22,368 bases of DNA, taken from assembly GCA_023443705.1 (NCBI GenBank), contig JAEZTD010000265.1, forward strand, positions 1-22,368. The letters are read 5' to 3'. This document shows positions 15,100 to 22,368 of this stretch, piece by piece (positions within the stretch are counted from its first letter, which is position 1; each line of letters starts with the position of its first letter). Origin of the DNA: Bacillota bacterium (GTDB lineage: Bacteria; Bacillota; Clostridia; Christensenellales; Aristaeellaceae). Made by a program: the position numbers and the translations under genes. The notes beneath the pieces were generated by a model. That model saw only the letters and a list, made by a program, of their open reading frames with translations. It searched no databases and had not been told where the DNA came from.

Positions 15100-15127
15100 T
15101 TGTACTGGGTTGGGCGCTCAAGTACAA
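15100..15127 (+). repeat. Inverted repeat upstream of the dcw promoter
   Basis: TTGTACT (15100-15106) and AGTACAA (15121-15127) are perfect 7-bp inverted arms separated by 14 bases, 21 bp centre to centre. It lies in noncoding DNA between the terminator and the mraZ promoter and is not followed by a T-run. It could be an operator for a dimeric regulator; no known box was recognised. Confidence 0.5.
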
Positions 15128-15146
15128 ATTACGCCGCGGTGTCGGT

Positions 15147-15216
15147 GTGGGGAGAAAAATGTGAAAAAAAGTGGGGAAGAGTGGCGCATCGTGTCAAACT
15201 GTGGTATAATGTGGGC
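15147..15216 (+). promoter_or_regulatory. mraZ promoter with phased GTG repeats (probable MraZ operator)
   Basis: An extended -10, TGGTATAAT (hexamer 15205-15210), has no good -35. GTG triplets occur in exact 10-bp phase at 15161, 15171, 15181, 15191, 15201 and 15211, the best being GTGGGG at 15171 and GTGGCG at 15181. A further GTGGGG is at 15147, out of phase by 4. E. coli MraZ is known to bind TGGGN repeats with 10-bp period in its own promoter, so this is probably the autoregulatory site. The repeats span the whole core promoter, which fits repression. Confidence 0.75.
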
Positions 15217-15246
15217 AAAATAAGCGGCGAGGGAGGTGATGGTCCT

Positions 15247-15705
15247 TTGGCAAGCGCATTTGCGGGCAATGTCTCGCATACGATTGACCCCAAGGGCCGC
15301 GTCACCATTCCGGCCGCTTACCGCGAAGCGCTGGGCGAAGGCTTCACCATCGGCCTCAACAACCAGCTCTCTGCGATCGCGCTGTATCCCGCCTGGCGCT
15401 GGCAGGAAATTGAGCGCGACCTGTCCCGCATCCCCCCGACGGACGTGACGGCTATGCGCTATGTGCGCCTGATCAACGGCAACTCCTTCCCGGGGTGTGA
15501 CCTGGACAATCAGGGCCGCGCGCTGCTGCCGGCGATGCTTCGAACCAAGACCGGGATGGACAAGCAGATACGCTTCGTTGGCATTGGCTCTTGCCTTGAG
15601 GTCTGGGATGAGGACAAGTACCTGGCGGAGACCATGAGCGCGGAGGCCGACAGCGAGAAGTTGCTTGAGTACGTGAACCTTCAGTACTATCAGCCGAGAA
15701 CTTGA
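15247..15705 (+). CDS. mraZ: Transcriptional regulator MraZ
   Basis: MraZ, 152 residues, is the DNA-binding regulator at the head of the division and cell-wall cluster. It has two SpoVT-AbrB-like domains: the first shows GNVSHTIDPKGRVTIPAAYRE (split by the usual D-x-K-G-R motif) and the second CDLDNQGRALLPAMLR. TTG at 15247 is chosen from the near-perfect ribosome site GGAGGTGAT (15232-15240), 6 bases upstream; no in-frame ATG exists in the beginning of the protein. The length is slightly above the typical 143. In the family MraZ represses its own promoter, and phased GTG repeats precede it here. The following gene is ftsL-like, not the expected rsmH. Confidence 0.95.
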   Translation: MASAFAGNVSHTIDPKGRVTIPAAYREALGEGFTIGLNNQLSAIALYPAWRWQEIERDLSRIPPTDVTAMRYVRLINGNSFPGCDLDNQGRALLPAMLRTKTGMDKQIRFVGIGSCLEVWDEDKYLAETMSAEADSEKLLEYVNLQYYQPRT

Positions 15706-15749
15706 CGACAGCGTGCGGTTGTTCTAAACGGAAAGGGAAGGGAATAGAG

Positions 15750-16277
15750 TTGAATCGTATGCCAATAAGCGCCCAGAACCCGGGAAATGGAGCCGGCGCC
15801 GAGAATTGGTGGGGCGATTTTGACCGAGCGGTTCCGCGCCCGCGGCCGGAGCAGAATTCGAAGCGCGTTTTCGACAATCCGGGCTATGCGAAGACCCGAG
15901 AGCGGGCCCCCCGGGCGATCAGGCGCAGCCGCGCGGAAAAGAGCGTCACCACCCGCGCGATGATGTACCTGACCGTGGCGGTACTGGTATTGGGCCTTGT
16001 GATGCAGGTCGGCAGGCTTGCGCAGATCGCATCTTCCGCAAAGCGCATCTCCAACCTGACCGCCGAGATCAAGGACCTGCGCGGCGAAAAAGAAAACCTG
16101 GAGGTTCGGCTGTCAATGCAGCAGAACCTGGATCGCATCCGCGATCAGGCCATCAACAAATGTGAAATGACCTACCCGACGGAAGGCCAGATCCGCGTGG
16201 TCGCCCTGATGGGTTCCGGTTCCGAGCCACTCACGCAGACCGCCTCGAACAGTGTGGAGGCGCCGGACGCGGATTGA
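15750..16277 (+). CDS. ftsL: FtsL/DivIC-like cell division protein
   Basis: This 175-residue bitopic membrane protein probably joins the FtsQ/DivIB-FtsL-FtsB/DivIC complex that activates septal wall synthesis. A long basic, Pro/Arg-rich cytoplasmic part occupies about residues 1-70. One transmembrane helix follows at about 71-92 (MYLTVAVLVLGLVMQVGRL), then an extracellular coiled coil at about 93-130 (ISNLTAEIKDLRGEKENLEV) and a short domain (QAINKCEMTYPTEGQIRVV) of the septum-initiator type. TTG at 15750 follows AAGGGA (15738-15743) at 6 bases; ATG at 15759 is the alternative. Family members are usually near 100-120 residues, so the cytoplasmic tail is long. FtsL and DivIC cannot be separated by sequence alone; position between mraZ and the PBP favours FtsL. 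Confidence 0.83.
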   Translation: MNRMPISAQNPGNGAGAENWWGDFDRAVPRPRPEQNSKRVFDNPGYAKTRERAPRAIRRSRAEKSVTTRAMMYLTVAVLVLGLVMQVGRLAQIASSAKRISNLTAEIKDLRGEKENLEVRLSMQQNLDRIRDQAINKCEMTYPTEGQIRVVALMGSGSEPLTQTASNSVEAPDAD

Positions 16278-16454
16278 CCCGGAGCAACGCCCAAAAACCC
16301 TGTGTGTGCCCGCAGACTTTTCGACCAATGCATGCCGTTGTCGGCCTGACGCAGTTTCACTGCGACTTTCCGCCGGCCCGCTGCTTTGAGCGAAAACCGC
16401 GCCGCCCGCTTACGGCTTTTTGTGTCTTGCTCCGAACCGGAGGAGGGCACTTCA

Positions 16455-18578
16455 TTGATCGTGACCGGGCCGGTGGTCCGCCGCCGGATCGCCCTGTCCC
16501 TGGTGGTCTTTCTGGCGCTCTTCTTCGCGCTCGCCGCACAGCTGTTCAAGCTGCAGATTCTTGAAGCCGAGGAGCTCCAGCAGCGAGCGCAAACGCAGTG
16601 GACCAGCCAAAGCGTGATTGCGCCGCGGCGGGGCTCCATTTTGGATCGGAACGGTCGCGTCCTGGCCCTCAGCGCCACGGCCTACACCGCTTCGGTCAGC
16701 CCCCGACAGGTTCAGGATGTCCAAGCCTTCGCGCGCATTCTCGCGCCGATTCTGGACATGGAAGAATCTGTCGTCGTCAAAAAGGCATCGGACCGTTCCA
16801 AGGGCGGCGTGATTCTGAAGCGGCAGCTGACCCGGGACATCGCGCAGCAGCTGCGCGCCATGATCTCGGAGCACGTGTCCGCCGGAAGCAAGGCGCTCGA
16901 CGGGCTGTATTTGGAAGAGGATGCGCGCAGATACTATCCGATGGGCGCGTTCGCTTCTCAGTTGATCGGCCTTACGTCGATTGACGGAACCGGGCAGGCA
17001 GGACTCGAGGCGTCTCTTGACAAGTATCTTTCCGGAAAGGCCGGAAGCGTACTGTCGGAGATCGACGGCAGGGGAAGGCGGCTTTCCTACGGCGAAAGCG
17101 AGTACATCTCTCCCGTAGACGGCGGCAGCGCGACCCTGACCATCGACGCCTCCATCCAGAGCTTTGTGGAACAGGCCGCGCGGGAAGCCATCAGCGTCAA
17201 CCGCGCCAAGGCTGTCCGGGTTCTCGTGATGAACCCGAAAACCGGCGAGATCCTCGCCATGTGTTCAAAACCGGACTTCGACCTGAACGACCCGCCCCGG
17301 GACGACGTCGACGCGCTCAACGAGCTGCTTCGAAACCGCGTCATCACGGACGCTTACGAACCTGGTTCGACCTTCAAGATCGTGACCACTTCCGCCGCGC
17401 TGGATGCCGGCGTCACGAGCGTAAACGACGGCTTTTACTGCTCGGGTTCGGTGGTGGTGGACGGCGGGCGCATCCGCTGCTGGGACAGCGGCCACGGCGC
17501 CCAGAACCTCGCGCAGGGTCTGCAGAATTCCTGCAACCCGGTCTTTGTGGAGCTGGCGCTTAGGCTTGGCATTGAGCGCTTTTATCATTATATGGAGGCC
17601 TTCGGGCTCGGCATGGTGACCGGTGTGGACATCTCCGGCGAGGGAACCGGCATCCTGATCGACGAGTCCCGCGTCAAGCGGGTGGACATCGCCCGCATCG
17701 GCTTCGGTCAGTCGGTGGCGGTGACGCCGCTGCAGCTCCTGACCGCCGCCTGCGCGGCGGTAAACGGTGGAAACCTGATGAAACCTTACGTCGTCAAAGA
17801 GATCAGGGACGCCGATGGAAACGTGATTGAGCGCGGCATGCCGACGGTCATCGGGCGCGCAATCTCGGAAAAGACCTCCACAACCATGCGCAAGCTCCTG
17901 GAACTGGTCGTGGAAAAGGGCGGCGGCCGCAACGCCCGCATCAGCGGCTACCGCATCGGCGGCAAGACCGGAACGGCGCAGGTGTACGTGGAGGGCGTGG
18001 TGTCCCGGGATACCCACATCGGCTCGTTCCTCGGCTTCGCGCCTGCGGACGATCCGCAGGTGGCGGTGATCGTAATCGTGGACGAGGCCGGCAAGCGGCC
18101 GGACTTCGGCGCGGTGACTTCGGCGCCGTTCGCGAAGGACATCCTCCAGAAGACCCTTGCCTACCTCGGTTATGCGCCGGCCTCCGAAGAGAAGAACGTG
18201 GCGCCGGCCACCGTGCCCGACGTCACGGGCATGACCCAAAACGAGGCCGAAAAGGCGCTGAAAAATGCGAACCTCGACGCGATCATAAGCGGCGAAACCG
18301 GCGAAGTGGTCGAGCAGATGCCCGCCCCCGGCGCGCATATGGCGCCGAAGTCGCTGGTCATGCTATACTTGAAGGACGCGCAGGACGACGCCTACGAGGT
18401 ATCCGTGCCCGACGTTTCGGGCCTGAACATCCTCGAGGCAAGCCGCCTATTGACCGCCTACGGCCTGTCCATGAAGGCCGAAGGCACCGGCGTGGCGGTT
18501 TCCCAGAGCCCGGCACCGGGCAAAAATGCGATCCCTACCACCCTCGTCCGCGTTAAATTTCAAACGCCGGGCGGTTAA
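16455..18578 (+). CDS. ftsI: Division-type class B penicillin-binding protein with two PASTA domains
   Basis: This 707-residue membrane-anchored DD-transpeptidase crosslinks septal peptidoglycan. An N-terminal signal anchor lies at about residues 12-32 (IALSLVVFLALFFALAAQLF). The pedestal begins with the conserved RGSILDRNGRVLA. The transpeptidase domain carries S305-TFK308 (GSTFK), S359-C-N361 and K504-T-G506. Two PASTA repeats end the protein: one starts at TVPDVTGMTQNEAEKAL and the other at VPDVSGLNILEASRLL. TTG at 16455 is preceded by GGAGGAGGG (16439-16447) at 7 bases; an in-frame TTG at 16386 lacks a site. Two PASTA domains resemble B. subtilis PBP2B (pbpB), the division enzyme, more than SpoVD (one PASTA), though a sporulation role cannot be excluded. 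The 177-base gap before it is the longest inside this cluster. Confidence 0.93.
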   Translation: MIVTGPVVRRRIALSLVVFLALFFALAAQLFKLQILEAEELQQRAQTQWTSQSVIAPRRGSILDRNGRVLALSATAYTASVSPRQVQDVQAFARILAPILDMEESVVVKKASDRSKGGVILKRQLTRDIAQQLRAMISEHVSAGSKALDGLYLEEDARRYYPMGAFASQLIGLTSIDGTGQAGLEASLDKYLSGKAGSVLSEIDGRGRRLSYGESEYISPVDGGSATLTIDASIQSFVEQAAREAISVNRAKAVRVLVMNPKTGEILAMCSKPDFDLNDPPRDDVDALNELLRNRVITDAYEPGSTFKIVTTSAALDAGVTSVNDGFYCSGSVVVDGGRIRCWDSGHGAQNLAQGLQNSCNPVFVELALRLGIERFYHYMEAFGLGMVTGVDISGEGTGILIDESRVKRVDIARIGFGQSVAVTPLQLLTAACAAVNGGNLMKPYVVKEIRDADGNVIERGMPTVIGRAISEKTSTTMRKLLELVVEKGGGRNARISGYRIGGKTGTAQVYVEGVVSRDTHIGSFLGFAPADDPQVAVIVIVDEAGKRPDFGAVTSAPFAKDILQKTLAYLGYAPASEEKNVAPATVPDVTGMTQNEAEKALKNANLDAIISGETGEVVEQMPAPGAHMAPKSLVMLYLKDAQDDAYEVSVPDVSGLNILEASRLLTAYGLSMKAEGTGVAVSQSPAPGKNAIPTTLVRVKFQTPGG

Positions 18579-18624
18579 TACGGAGCGGCTGACCGGGCCG
18601 TTCCGGACACAGGAGGACGATTGG

Positions 18625-20091
18625 ATGAGAATTACACACCTGTCGAAGAACATTCCGGGGCCTGTACAGGTTCTGGGCTACGAACACCAGGACGTCACCT
18701 CGCTGTGCACCGATTCCAGGAAGGTCGAAAAGGGCGCCCTGTTCTTCTGCATACCGGGCCTCCGTACCGACGCCCATGACTTTGCGCCCCAGGCGGTGGA
18801 GGCCGGCGCGGTGGCGCTGGTGGTGGAGCGCAAACTTGACATTGACTGCGCGCAGATCCTCGTGCGAGACGTGCGCGAGGCGCTTTCCTATATCGCGGCG
18901 GAGTTCTACGGCAACCCCGCCCAGCAGCTGAAGTTGGTGGGGGTCACCGGCACAAAGGGAAAAACCACCTCCAGCTTTCTGATAAAATCCGTACTGGAGG
19001 CCGCGGGCCACAAGGTCGGCTTGATTGGCACCGTATGCTCCATGATCGGCGAATGCGAGGTTCCCGCAAACCTCACGACCCCGGATCCCATCGACTTCCA
19101 GAGCCTTCTTCGGCAGATGGCGGACAAGGGTATGGAGTATGTCGTGATGGAGGTCTCCGCCCACGCGCTGGCGCTCAAGAAACTCGAGGGGATAGTCTTT
19201 GATGTGGCGGGGTTCACCAACCTCTCTCAGGATCACCTAGACTTCTTCCACACGATGGAGGACTACCTTGAAACCAAACTGACGCTGTTCACCCAAGAGA
19301 TGTGCCGCCAGGCGGTGGTCAACGTGGATGACGAACGCGTCGCGATCGCCTTCCAGGAACTTTCCATCCCGGTAACGACCGCCGGAATCCGCAGGCCTGC
19401 CGATGTCTACGCGAACGACATCGAGATCGGCGAGCGGGGCCTTTCCTATCGGCTTACTTTCCACAAGCGCGCGGCGGCCGAGGTGAACCTGCGCATGGCG
19501 GGCATATTCAACGTCTACAACAGCCTCATGGCGGCCGCCATGTGCGACGTGCTGGGCATTAGAATCGAGAACATCAAAAAAGGGCTGGAGGCGGTCAAGA
19601 GCGTGCCCGGCCGCATCGAGCTGCTTGAGACCGAGACGCCCTACCGCGTGATTCTGGACTACGCCCACTCGCCCGACGCGCTGGAAAACATTCTGAGCAC
19701 CATCCGGCAGACCACGAAATCCGGCCGGGTGATCGTTCTCTTCGGCTGCGGCGGGGACCGGGACCACGACAAGCGCCCCATCATGGGCGAAATCGGCGGG
19801 CGGCTGGCGGATTTCTCCATCCTGACCAGCGACAACCCCCGAAGCGAGGATCCCAACCAGATTCTGGAAGAAATTGAGAAGGGTATCCGGAAAGTCTCGG
19901 GTGCGAACTACATCGTTATTGAAAACCGCCGCAAGGCCATCGCCCATGCGCTCGAGATGGCGCGCCCCGGCGATGTCGTGGTGTTGGCGGGCAAGGGGCA
20001 CGAAACCTATCAGGAGATCAAGGGGGTCAAGCATCCCTTCGATGAAAAAGTCGTCGTGCGGGAACTGCTTGAAAAAATACAGGTAAAATGA
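18625..20091 (+). CDS. murE: UDP-MurNAc-tripeptide synthetase (meso-DAP-adding)
   Basis: MurE, 488 residues, adds the third stem residue to UDP-MurNAc-L-Ala-D-Glu in the cytoplasm. The ATP-binding loop is GVTGTKGKTTSS (K113). The specificity motif is D403-N-P-R406 (TSDNPRSEDP); DNPR is the form seen in meso-diaminopimelate-adding enzymes, whereas lysine-adding enzymes differ at this Arg. The Mur ligase central and C-terminal domains (DYAHSPDALENIL, FGCGGDRDHDKRP, GKGHE) are complete. ATG at 18625 follows AGGAGG (18611-18616) at 8 bases. No murF follows; mraY starts 28 bases after the stop, as in B. subtilis-type dcw clusters. Confidence 0.97.
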   Translation: MRITHLSKNIPGPVQVLGYEHQDVTSLCTDSRKVEKGALFFCIPGLRTDAHDFAPQAVEAGAVALVVERKLDIDCAQILVRDVREALSYIAAEFYGNPAQQLKLVGVTGTKGKTTSSFLIKSVLEAAGHKVGLIGTVCSMIGECEVPANLTTPDPIDFQSLLRQMADKGMEYVVMEVSAHALALKKLEGIVFDVAGFTNLSQDHLDFFHTMEDYLETKLTLFTQEMCRQAVVNVDDERVAIAFQELSIPVTTAGIRRPADVYANDIEIGERGLSYRLTFHKRAAAEVNLRMAGIFNVYNSLMAAAMCDVLGIRIENIKKGLEAVKSVPGRIELLETETPYRVILDYAHSPDALENILSTIRQTTKSGRVIVLFGCGGDRDHDKRPIMGEIGGRLADFSILTSDNPRSEDPNQILEEIEKGIRKVSGANYIVIENRRKAIAHALEMARPGDVVVLAGKGHETYQEIKGVKHPFDEKVVVRELLEKIQVK

Positions 20092-20119
20092 AACAAGGGC
20101 GCGCGGAGGGGAACAGAAG

Positions 20120-21115
20120 ATGCAACGACTGATCTGGACGGTACTGATTTCGTTTTTGGCGGCGATTGCGCTGGGGCCGGTACTGATACCGTGGCTCAAG
20201 CGCATGAAATTCGGCCAGACCATTTACGATCTGGGGCCGGAGAGCCACAAAAAAAAGCAGGGCGTCCCGACGATGGGCGGCATCATCTTTCTGATCCCGA
20301 TGCTGGCTGTGACGCTCATCATGTCCGACGGCGAATCCCGGTGGGATTACTTGCCGGTGGCGCTGATCGCGACGCTGGGCTTTGGACTGATCGGCTTCGT
20401 GGACGACTTCATCAAGGTGCGAAAAAAGCGCTCGCTTGGCCTGACGCCGCTGCAGAAGATCGTGCCACAGCTTATACTGTCCATCGCGTTTTCGGTCTGG
20501 GCGTACACCGAGCCGTCCATCGGGTCCAAGTGGATTGTGCCGTTTACGACCATAGAATGGGATCTGGGGATCTGGTACATCCCGATGATGGTGTTTGTGA
20601 TGGTGGCCACGGTCAACAGCTCGAACCTGCTGGACGGCCTCGACGGCCTTCTCTCTGGGTGCGCGCTGATCGATTTCATCACGCTGGCGCTGATCCTGAT
20701 GCTGATGGCCGCGTCCGGCGCGCCGCAGAGCGGCAACCTGACGAACCTGATGCTCTTCTCGGGCGCCACGGCGGGCGCGCTGCTTGGGTTTTTGCGCTTC
20801 AACAGTTACCCGGCCGGCGTCTTCATGGGCGACGTGGGTTCCTTCGCCATCGGCGGCGCGCTGGTGGCGGTGACCACGCTAACGAGGCTGTCGCTCCTGA
20901 TCCCGATCATCGCGCTGGCGATGGTCATGTCAAGTCTATCGGACATCATTCAGATTGCTTACTTCAAGGCCACCCACGGGAAGCGCGTGTTCAAAATGGC
21001 GCCGCTGCACCATCACTTTGAACTCTCCGGCATGCCGGAAACGCGCATCGTCTCCATGTACATGATCGTGACGGCGCTACTTTGCCTGGTGGCGCTGCTC
21101 GGTTTCACGGCTTAG
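20120..21115 (+). CDS. mraY: Phospho-N-acetylmuramoyl-pentapeptide transferase
   Basis: MraY, 331 residues, is the ten-helix membrane enzyme that moves phospho-MurNAc-pentapeptide to undecaprenyl phosphate, giving lipid I. Motifs present are KKQGVPTMGG (about 45-54), FVDDFIKV with D95/D96, NSSNLLDGLDGL (about 166-178), GDVGSFAIGG (about 238-246) and APLHHHFELSG with the histidine triad at 297-299. ATG at 20120 is preceded by GGAGGGG (20105-20111). The length is typical for Bacillota (about 320-330). It sits between murE and murD in the usual order and is probably co-transcribed with both. Confidence 0.98.
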   Translation: MQRLIWTVLISFLAAIALGPVLIPWLKRMKFGQTIYDLGPESHKKKQGVPTMGGIIFLIPMLAVTLIMSDGESRWDYLPVALIATLGFGLIGFVDDFIKVRKKRSLGLTPLQKIVPQLILSIAFSVWAYTEPSIGSKWIVPFTTIEWDLGIWYIPMMVFVMVATVNSSNLLDGLDGLLSGCALIDFITLALILMLMAASGAPQSGNLTNLMLFSGATAGALLGFLRFNSYPAGVFMGDVGSFAIGGALVAVTTLTRLSLLIPIIALAMVMSSLSDIIQIAYFKATHGKRVFKMAPLHHHFELSGMPETRIVSMYMIVTALLCLVALLGFTA

Positions 21116-21143
21116 CGCGCAGCGGGCGCGGGGAGGGATGAAT

Positions 21144-22368
21144 ATGCGGGACAAGAGGGTGCTGGTCGTCGGCATGGCGCGAAGCGGCATCGCCGCGGCG
21201 CGCCTGCTTCTGGAGTTGGGCGCCCAAGTGCGCATCTCGGACCAAAAGACGTCGGCAGAGCTTGAAGGACAGTTGGAGGAACTCCGGCTGGACGGAATCG
21301 AATGGCGGCTCGGCGAGCCTTTGGAGGCGCTGCTCGAGGGCATGGACCTCGTGGTCGTCAGCCCCGGCGTGCCCGTTACGCACCCGGCGGTCGAGGCGGC
21401 AAGGCGGCGGGGCATCCCGTTAATCGGCGAACTGGAGCTGGCCTACCGCCATGCCCAAGGCAAGTTGATCGCCATCACAGGCACCAACGGCAAGACCACC
21501 ACCTGCACGCTGACCGGGGAAATTTTTAAAAACGCCGGAAAGCTCACCTATATCGTGGGCAATATCGGATTTCCGTACACCGCCGTCGCGCTCAAGACGC
21601 GGCCCGAGGACGTGACCGTGTGCGAGGTTTCGTCCTTCCAGCTGGAGACGGTGGAGAAGTTCCACCCGGCCATCACCGCCGTCCTTAATATCTCCGAGGA
21701 TCATTTGAATCGGCACGGCACAATGGAGGCCTATACCGCCCTCAAAGCGCGGGTGTTTGAAAACCAGACTGCCGATGAGACGCTGATTCTGAACTACGAC
21801 GATCCGGCGCTTCGAGAGATGGCCAAGGATGCGCCCTGCCGCGTCAGATGGTTCTCGCGCCTCTCGATTCCGCCCAAGGGCGCCTTCGTTGCGAACGGCA
21901 GCGTGGTTTACGGCACCGCCGAAGACCACCGCACCATCTGCGTGGCCGATGAAATCGCCATCCCCGGTCCCCACAATCTGGAGAACGCGCTGGCCGCCAC
22001 CGCCATCGCCATGTGCGCCGAGGTACCGCCGCCGGTCATCCGCCACACGCTGCGCACCTTCAAGGGCGTCGAACACCGGATCGAAAAGGTGCGGGAACTA
22101 AACGGCGTCACCTACATCAACGATTCCAAGGGCACCAACGTGGACTCCACGCTGAAGGCCATCGCGACGATGGCGAAGCCCACGGTGATGATCCTGGGCG
22201 GCTATGATAAACACGTGGACATGTCGCGGCTGTGCCAGGCCATACCCGGCAGCAACATCCGGAAGGTCGTGCTGATCGGCGACACCGCGCCGCAGATCCA
22301 GAAGGGGCTTGACGCGGTAGGCTTTGCCGATTACGCAAGCGCCGGGCACGACTTCGGAAAGGCCGTGG
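21144..22368 (+). CDS. murD: UDP-MurNAc-L-alanine--D-glutamate ligase, 3' end outside window
   Basis: This is the beginning of MurD, about 408 residues of a protein usually near 450, open to the last base. It adds D-glutamate to UDP-MurNAc-L-Ala. The N-terminal UDP-binding domain shows VLVVGMARSGIAAARLLLELGA. The ATP loop is G113-TNGKTT. Later motifs are SSFQLETVEKFHPAI, ISEDHLNRHG, GVEHRIEKV, YINDSKGTNVDSTL and LGGYDKHVD. ATG at 21144 is preferred because GGAGGG (21132-21137) is 6 bases upstream; an ATG at 21138 directly abuts that site. The family usually shows GG-x-DKG; here the last residue is His, a minor change. Confidence 0.96.
   Translation, partial: MRDKRVLVVGMARSGIAAARLLLELGAQVRISDQKTSAELEGQLEELRLDGIEWRLGEPLEALLEGMDLVVVSPGVPVTHPAVEAARRRGIPLIGELELAYRHAQGKLIAITGTNGKTTTCTLTGEIFKNAGKLTYIVGNIGFPYTAVALKTRPEDVTVCEVSSFQLETVEKFHPAITAVLNISEDHLNRHGTMEAYTALKARVFENQTADETLILNYDDPALREMAKDAPCRVRWFSRLSIPPKGAFVANGSVVYGTAEDHRTICVADEIAIPGPHNLENALAATAIAMCAEVPPPVIRHTLRTFKGVEHRIEKVRELNGVTYINDSKGTNVDSTLKAIATMAKPTVMILGGYDKHVDMSRLCQAIPGSNIRKVVLIGDTAPQIQKGLDAVGFADYASAGHDFGKAV

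Noticed and set aside
16401..16421. Possible attenuator (GCCG/CGGC followed by TTTTT) before ftsI
   Set aside because: The stem is only 4 bp with an 8-base loop, too weak to call. The remaining part of the 177-base gap holds only the short hairpin CGCAG-TTTCA-CTGCG (16350-16364) and the ftsI ribosome site.
20092..20119. Missing murF between murE and mraY considered as a deletion
   Set aside because: The B. subtilis-type cluster also lacks murF here, so absence is a normal arrangement rather than a signal.

Overview
The window reads as chromosomal DNA of a GC-rich (about 60% or more by eye) low-copy-repeat member of the Bacillota, most likely the Clostridia. The reasons are strong GGAGG-type ribosome binding sites before nearly every gene, extended -10 promoters (TGnTATAAT), frequent GTG and TTG starts, a B. 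subtilis-like order (DUF2232/yybS-like, rplI, dnaB), and a Gram-positive division and cell-wall (dcw) cluster with a PASTA-containing penicillin-binding protein. MurE carries the DNPR motif typical of meso-diaminopimelate enzymes, so the wall is probably DAP-type. The genus cannot be named from this sequence. All supported genes lie on the + strand and coding density is very high. No tRNA, rRNA, CRISPR array, insertion sequence or phage gene was seen.

Layout. (1) 1-5220: a leucine/isoleucine operon, leuA (3' part only), cimA, leuC, leuD, leuB, with tight or overlapping joints and a terminator at 5181-5220. IPM synthase and a citramalate-synthase-type enzyme sit together and probably share the LeuCD isomerase and LeuB dehydrogenase, feeding leucine and, through 2-oxobutyrate, isoleucine. 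(2) 5252-8185: promoter, DUF2232 membrane protein, rplI, dnaB (ribosomal protein bL9 and the replicative helicase). (3) 8239-11737: promoter, a secreted SH3/peptidoglycan-binding/NlpC-P60 wall hydrolase, a Cof-type HAD phosphatase, trmL, a 78-residue membrane protein, then a terminator. (4) 11746-13755: promoter, two tandem uracil-DNA-glycosylase-superfamily genes (one with the four Fe-S cysteines, one without) and a divergent GNAT-like gene, linked by ATGA overlaps. (5) 13779-15080: a double zinc-ribbon protein with a very acidic tail, overlapping out of frame with a calcineurin-like phosphoesterase, ended by a strong UUCG terminator. (6) 15100-22368: the dcw cluster: mraZ, ftsL-like, ftsI-like PBP with two PASTA domains, murE, mraY, murD (runs off the end).

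The most useful observations beyond routine annotation are these: six GTG triplets in exact 10-bp phase across the mraZ promoter, a likely MraZ autoregulatory operator; the absence of rsmH (mraW) from its usual place between mraZ and ftsL; the paired UDG paralogs with Fe-S ligand loss in the second; the acidic zinc-ribbon/phosphoesterase gene pair; and several small or divergent proteins I cannot assign. I did not find a clearly new multi-gene defence or mobile system. Most of the window is well-conserved housekeeping sequence.
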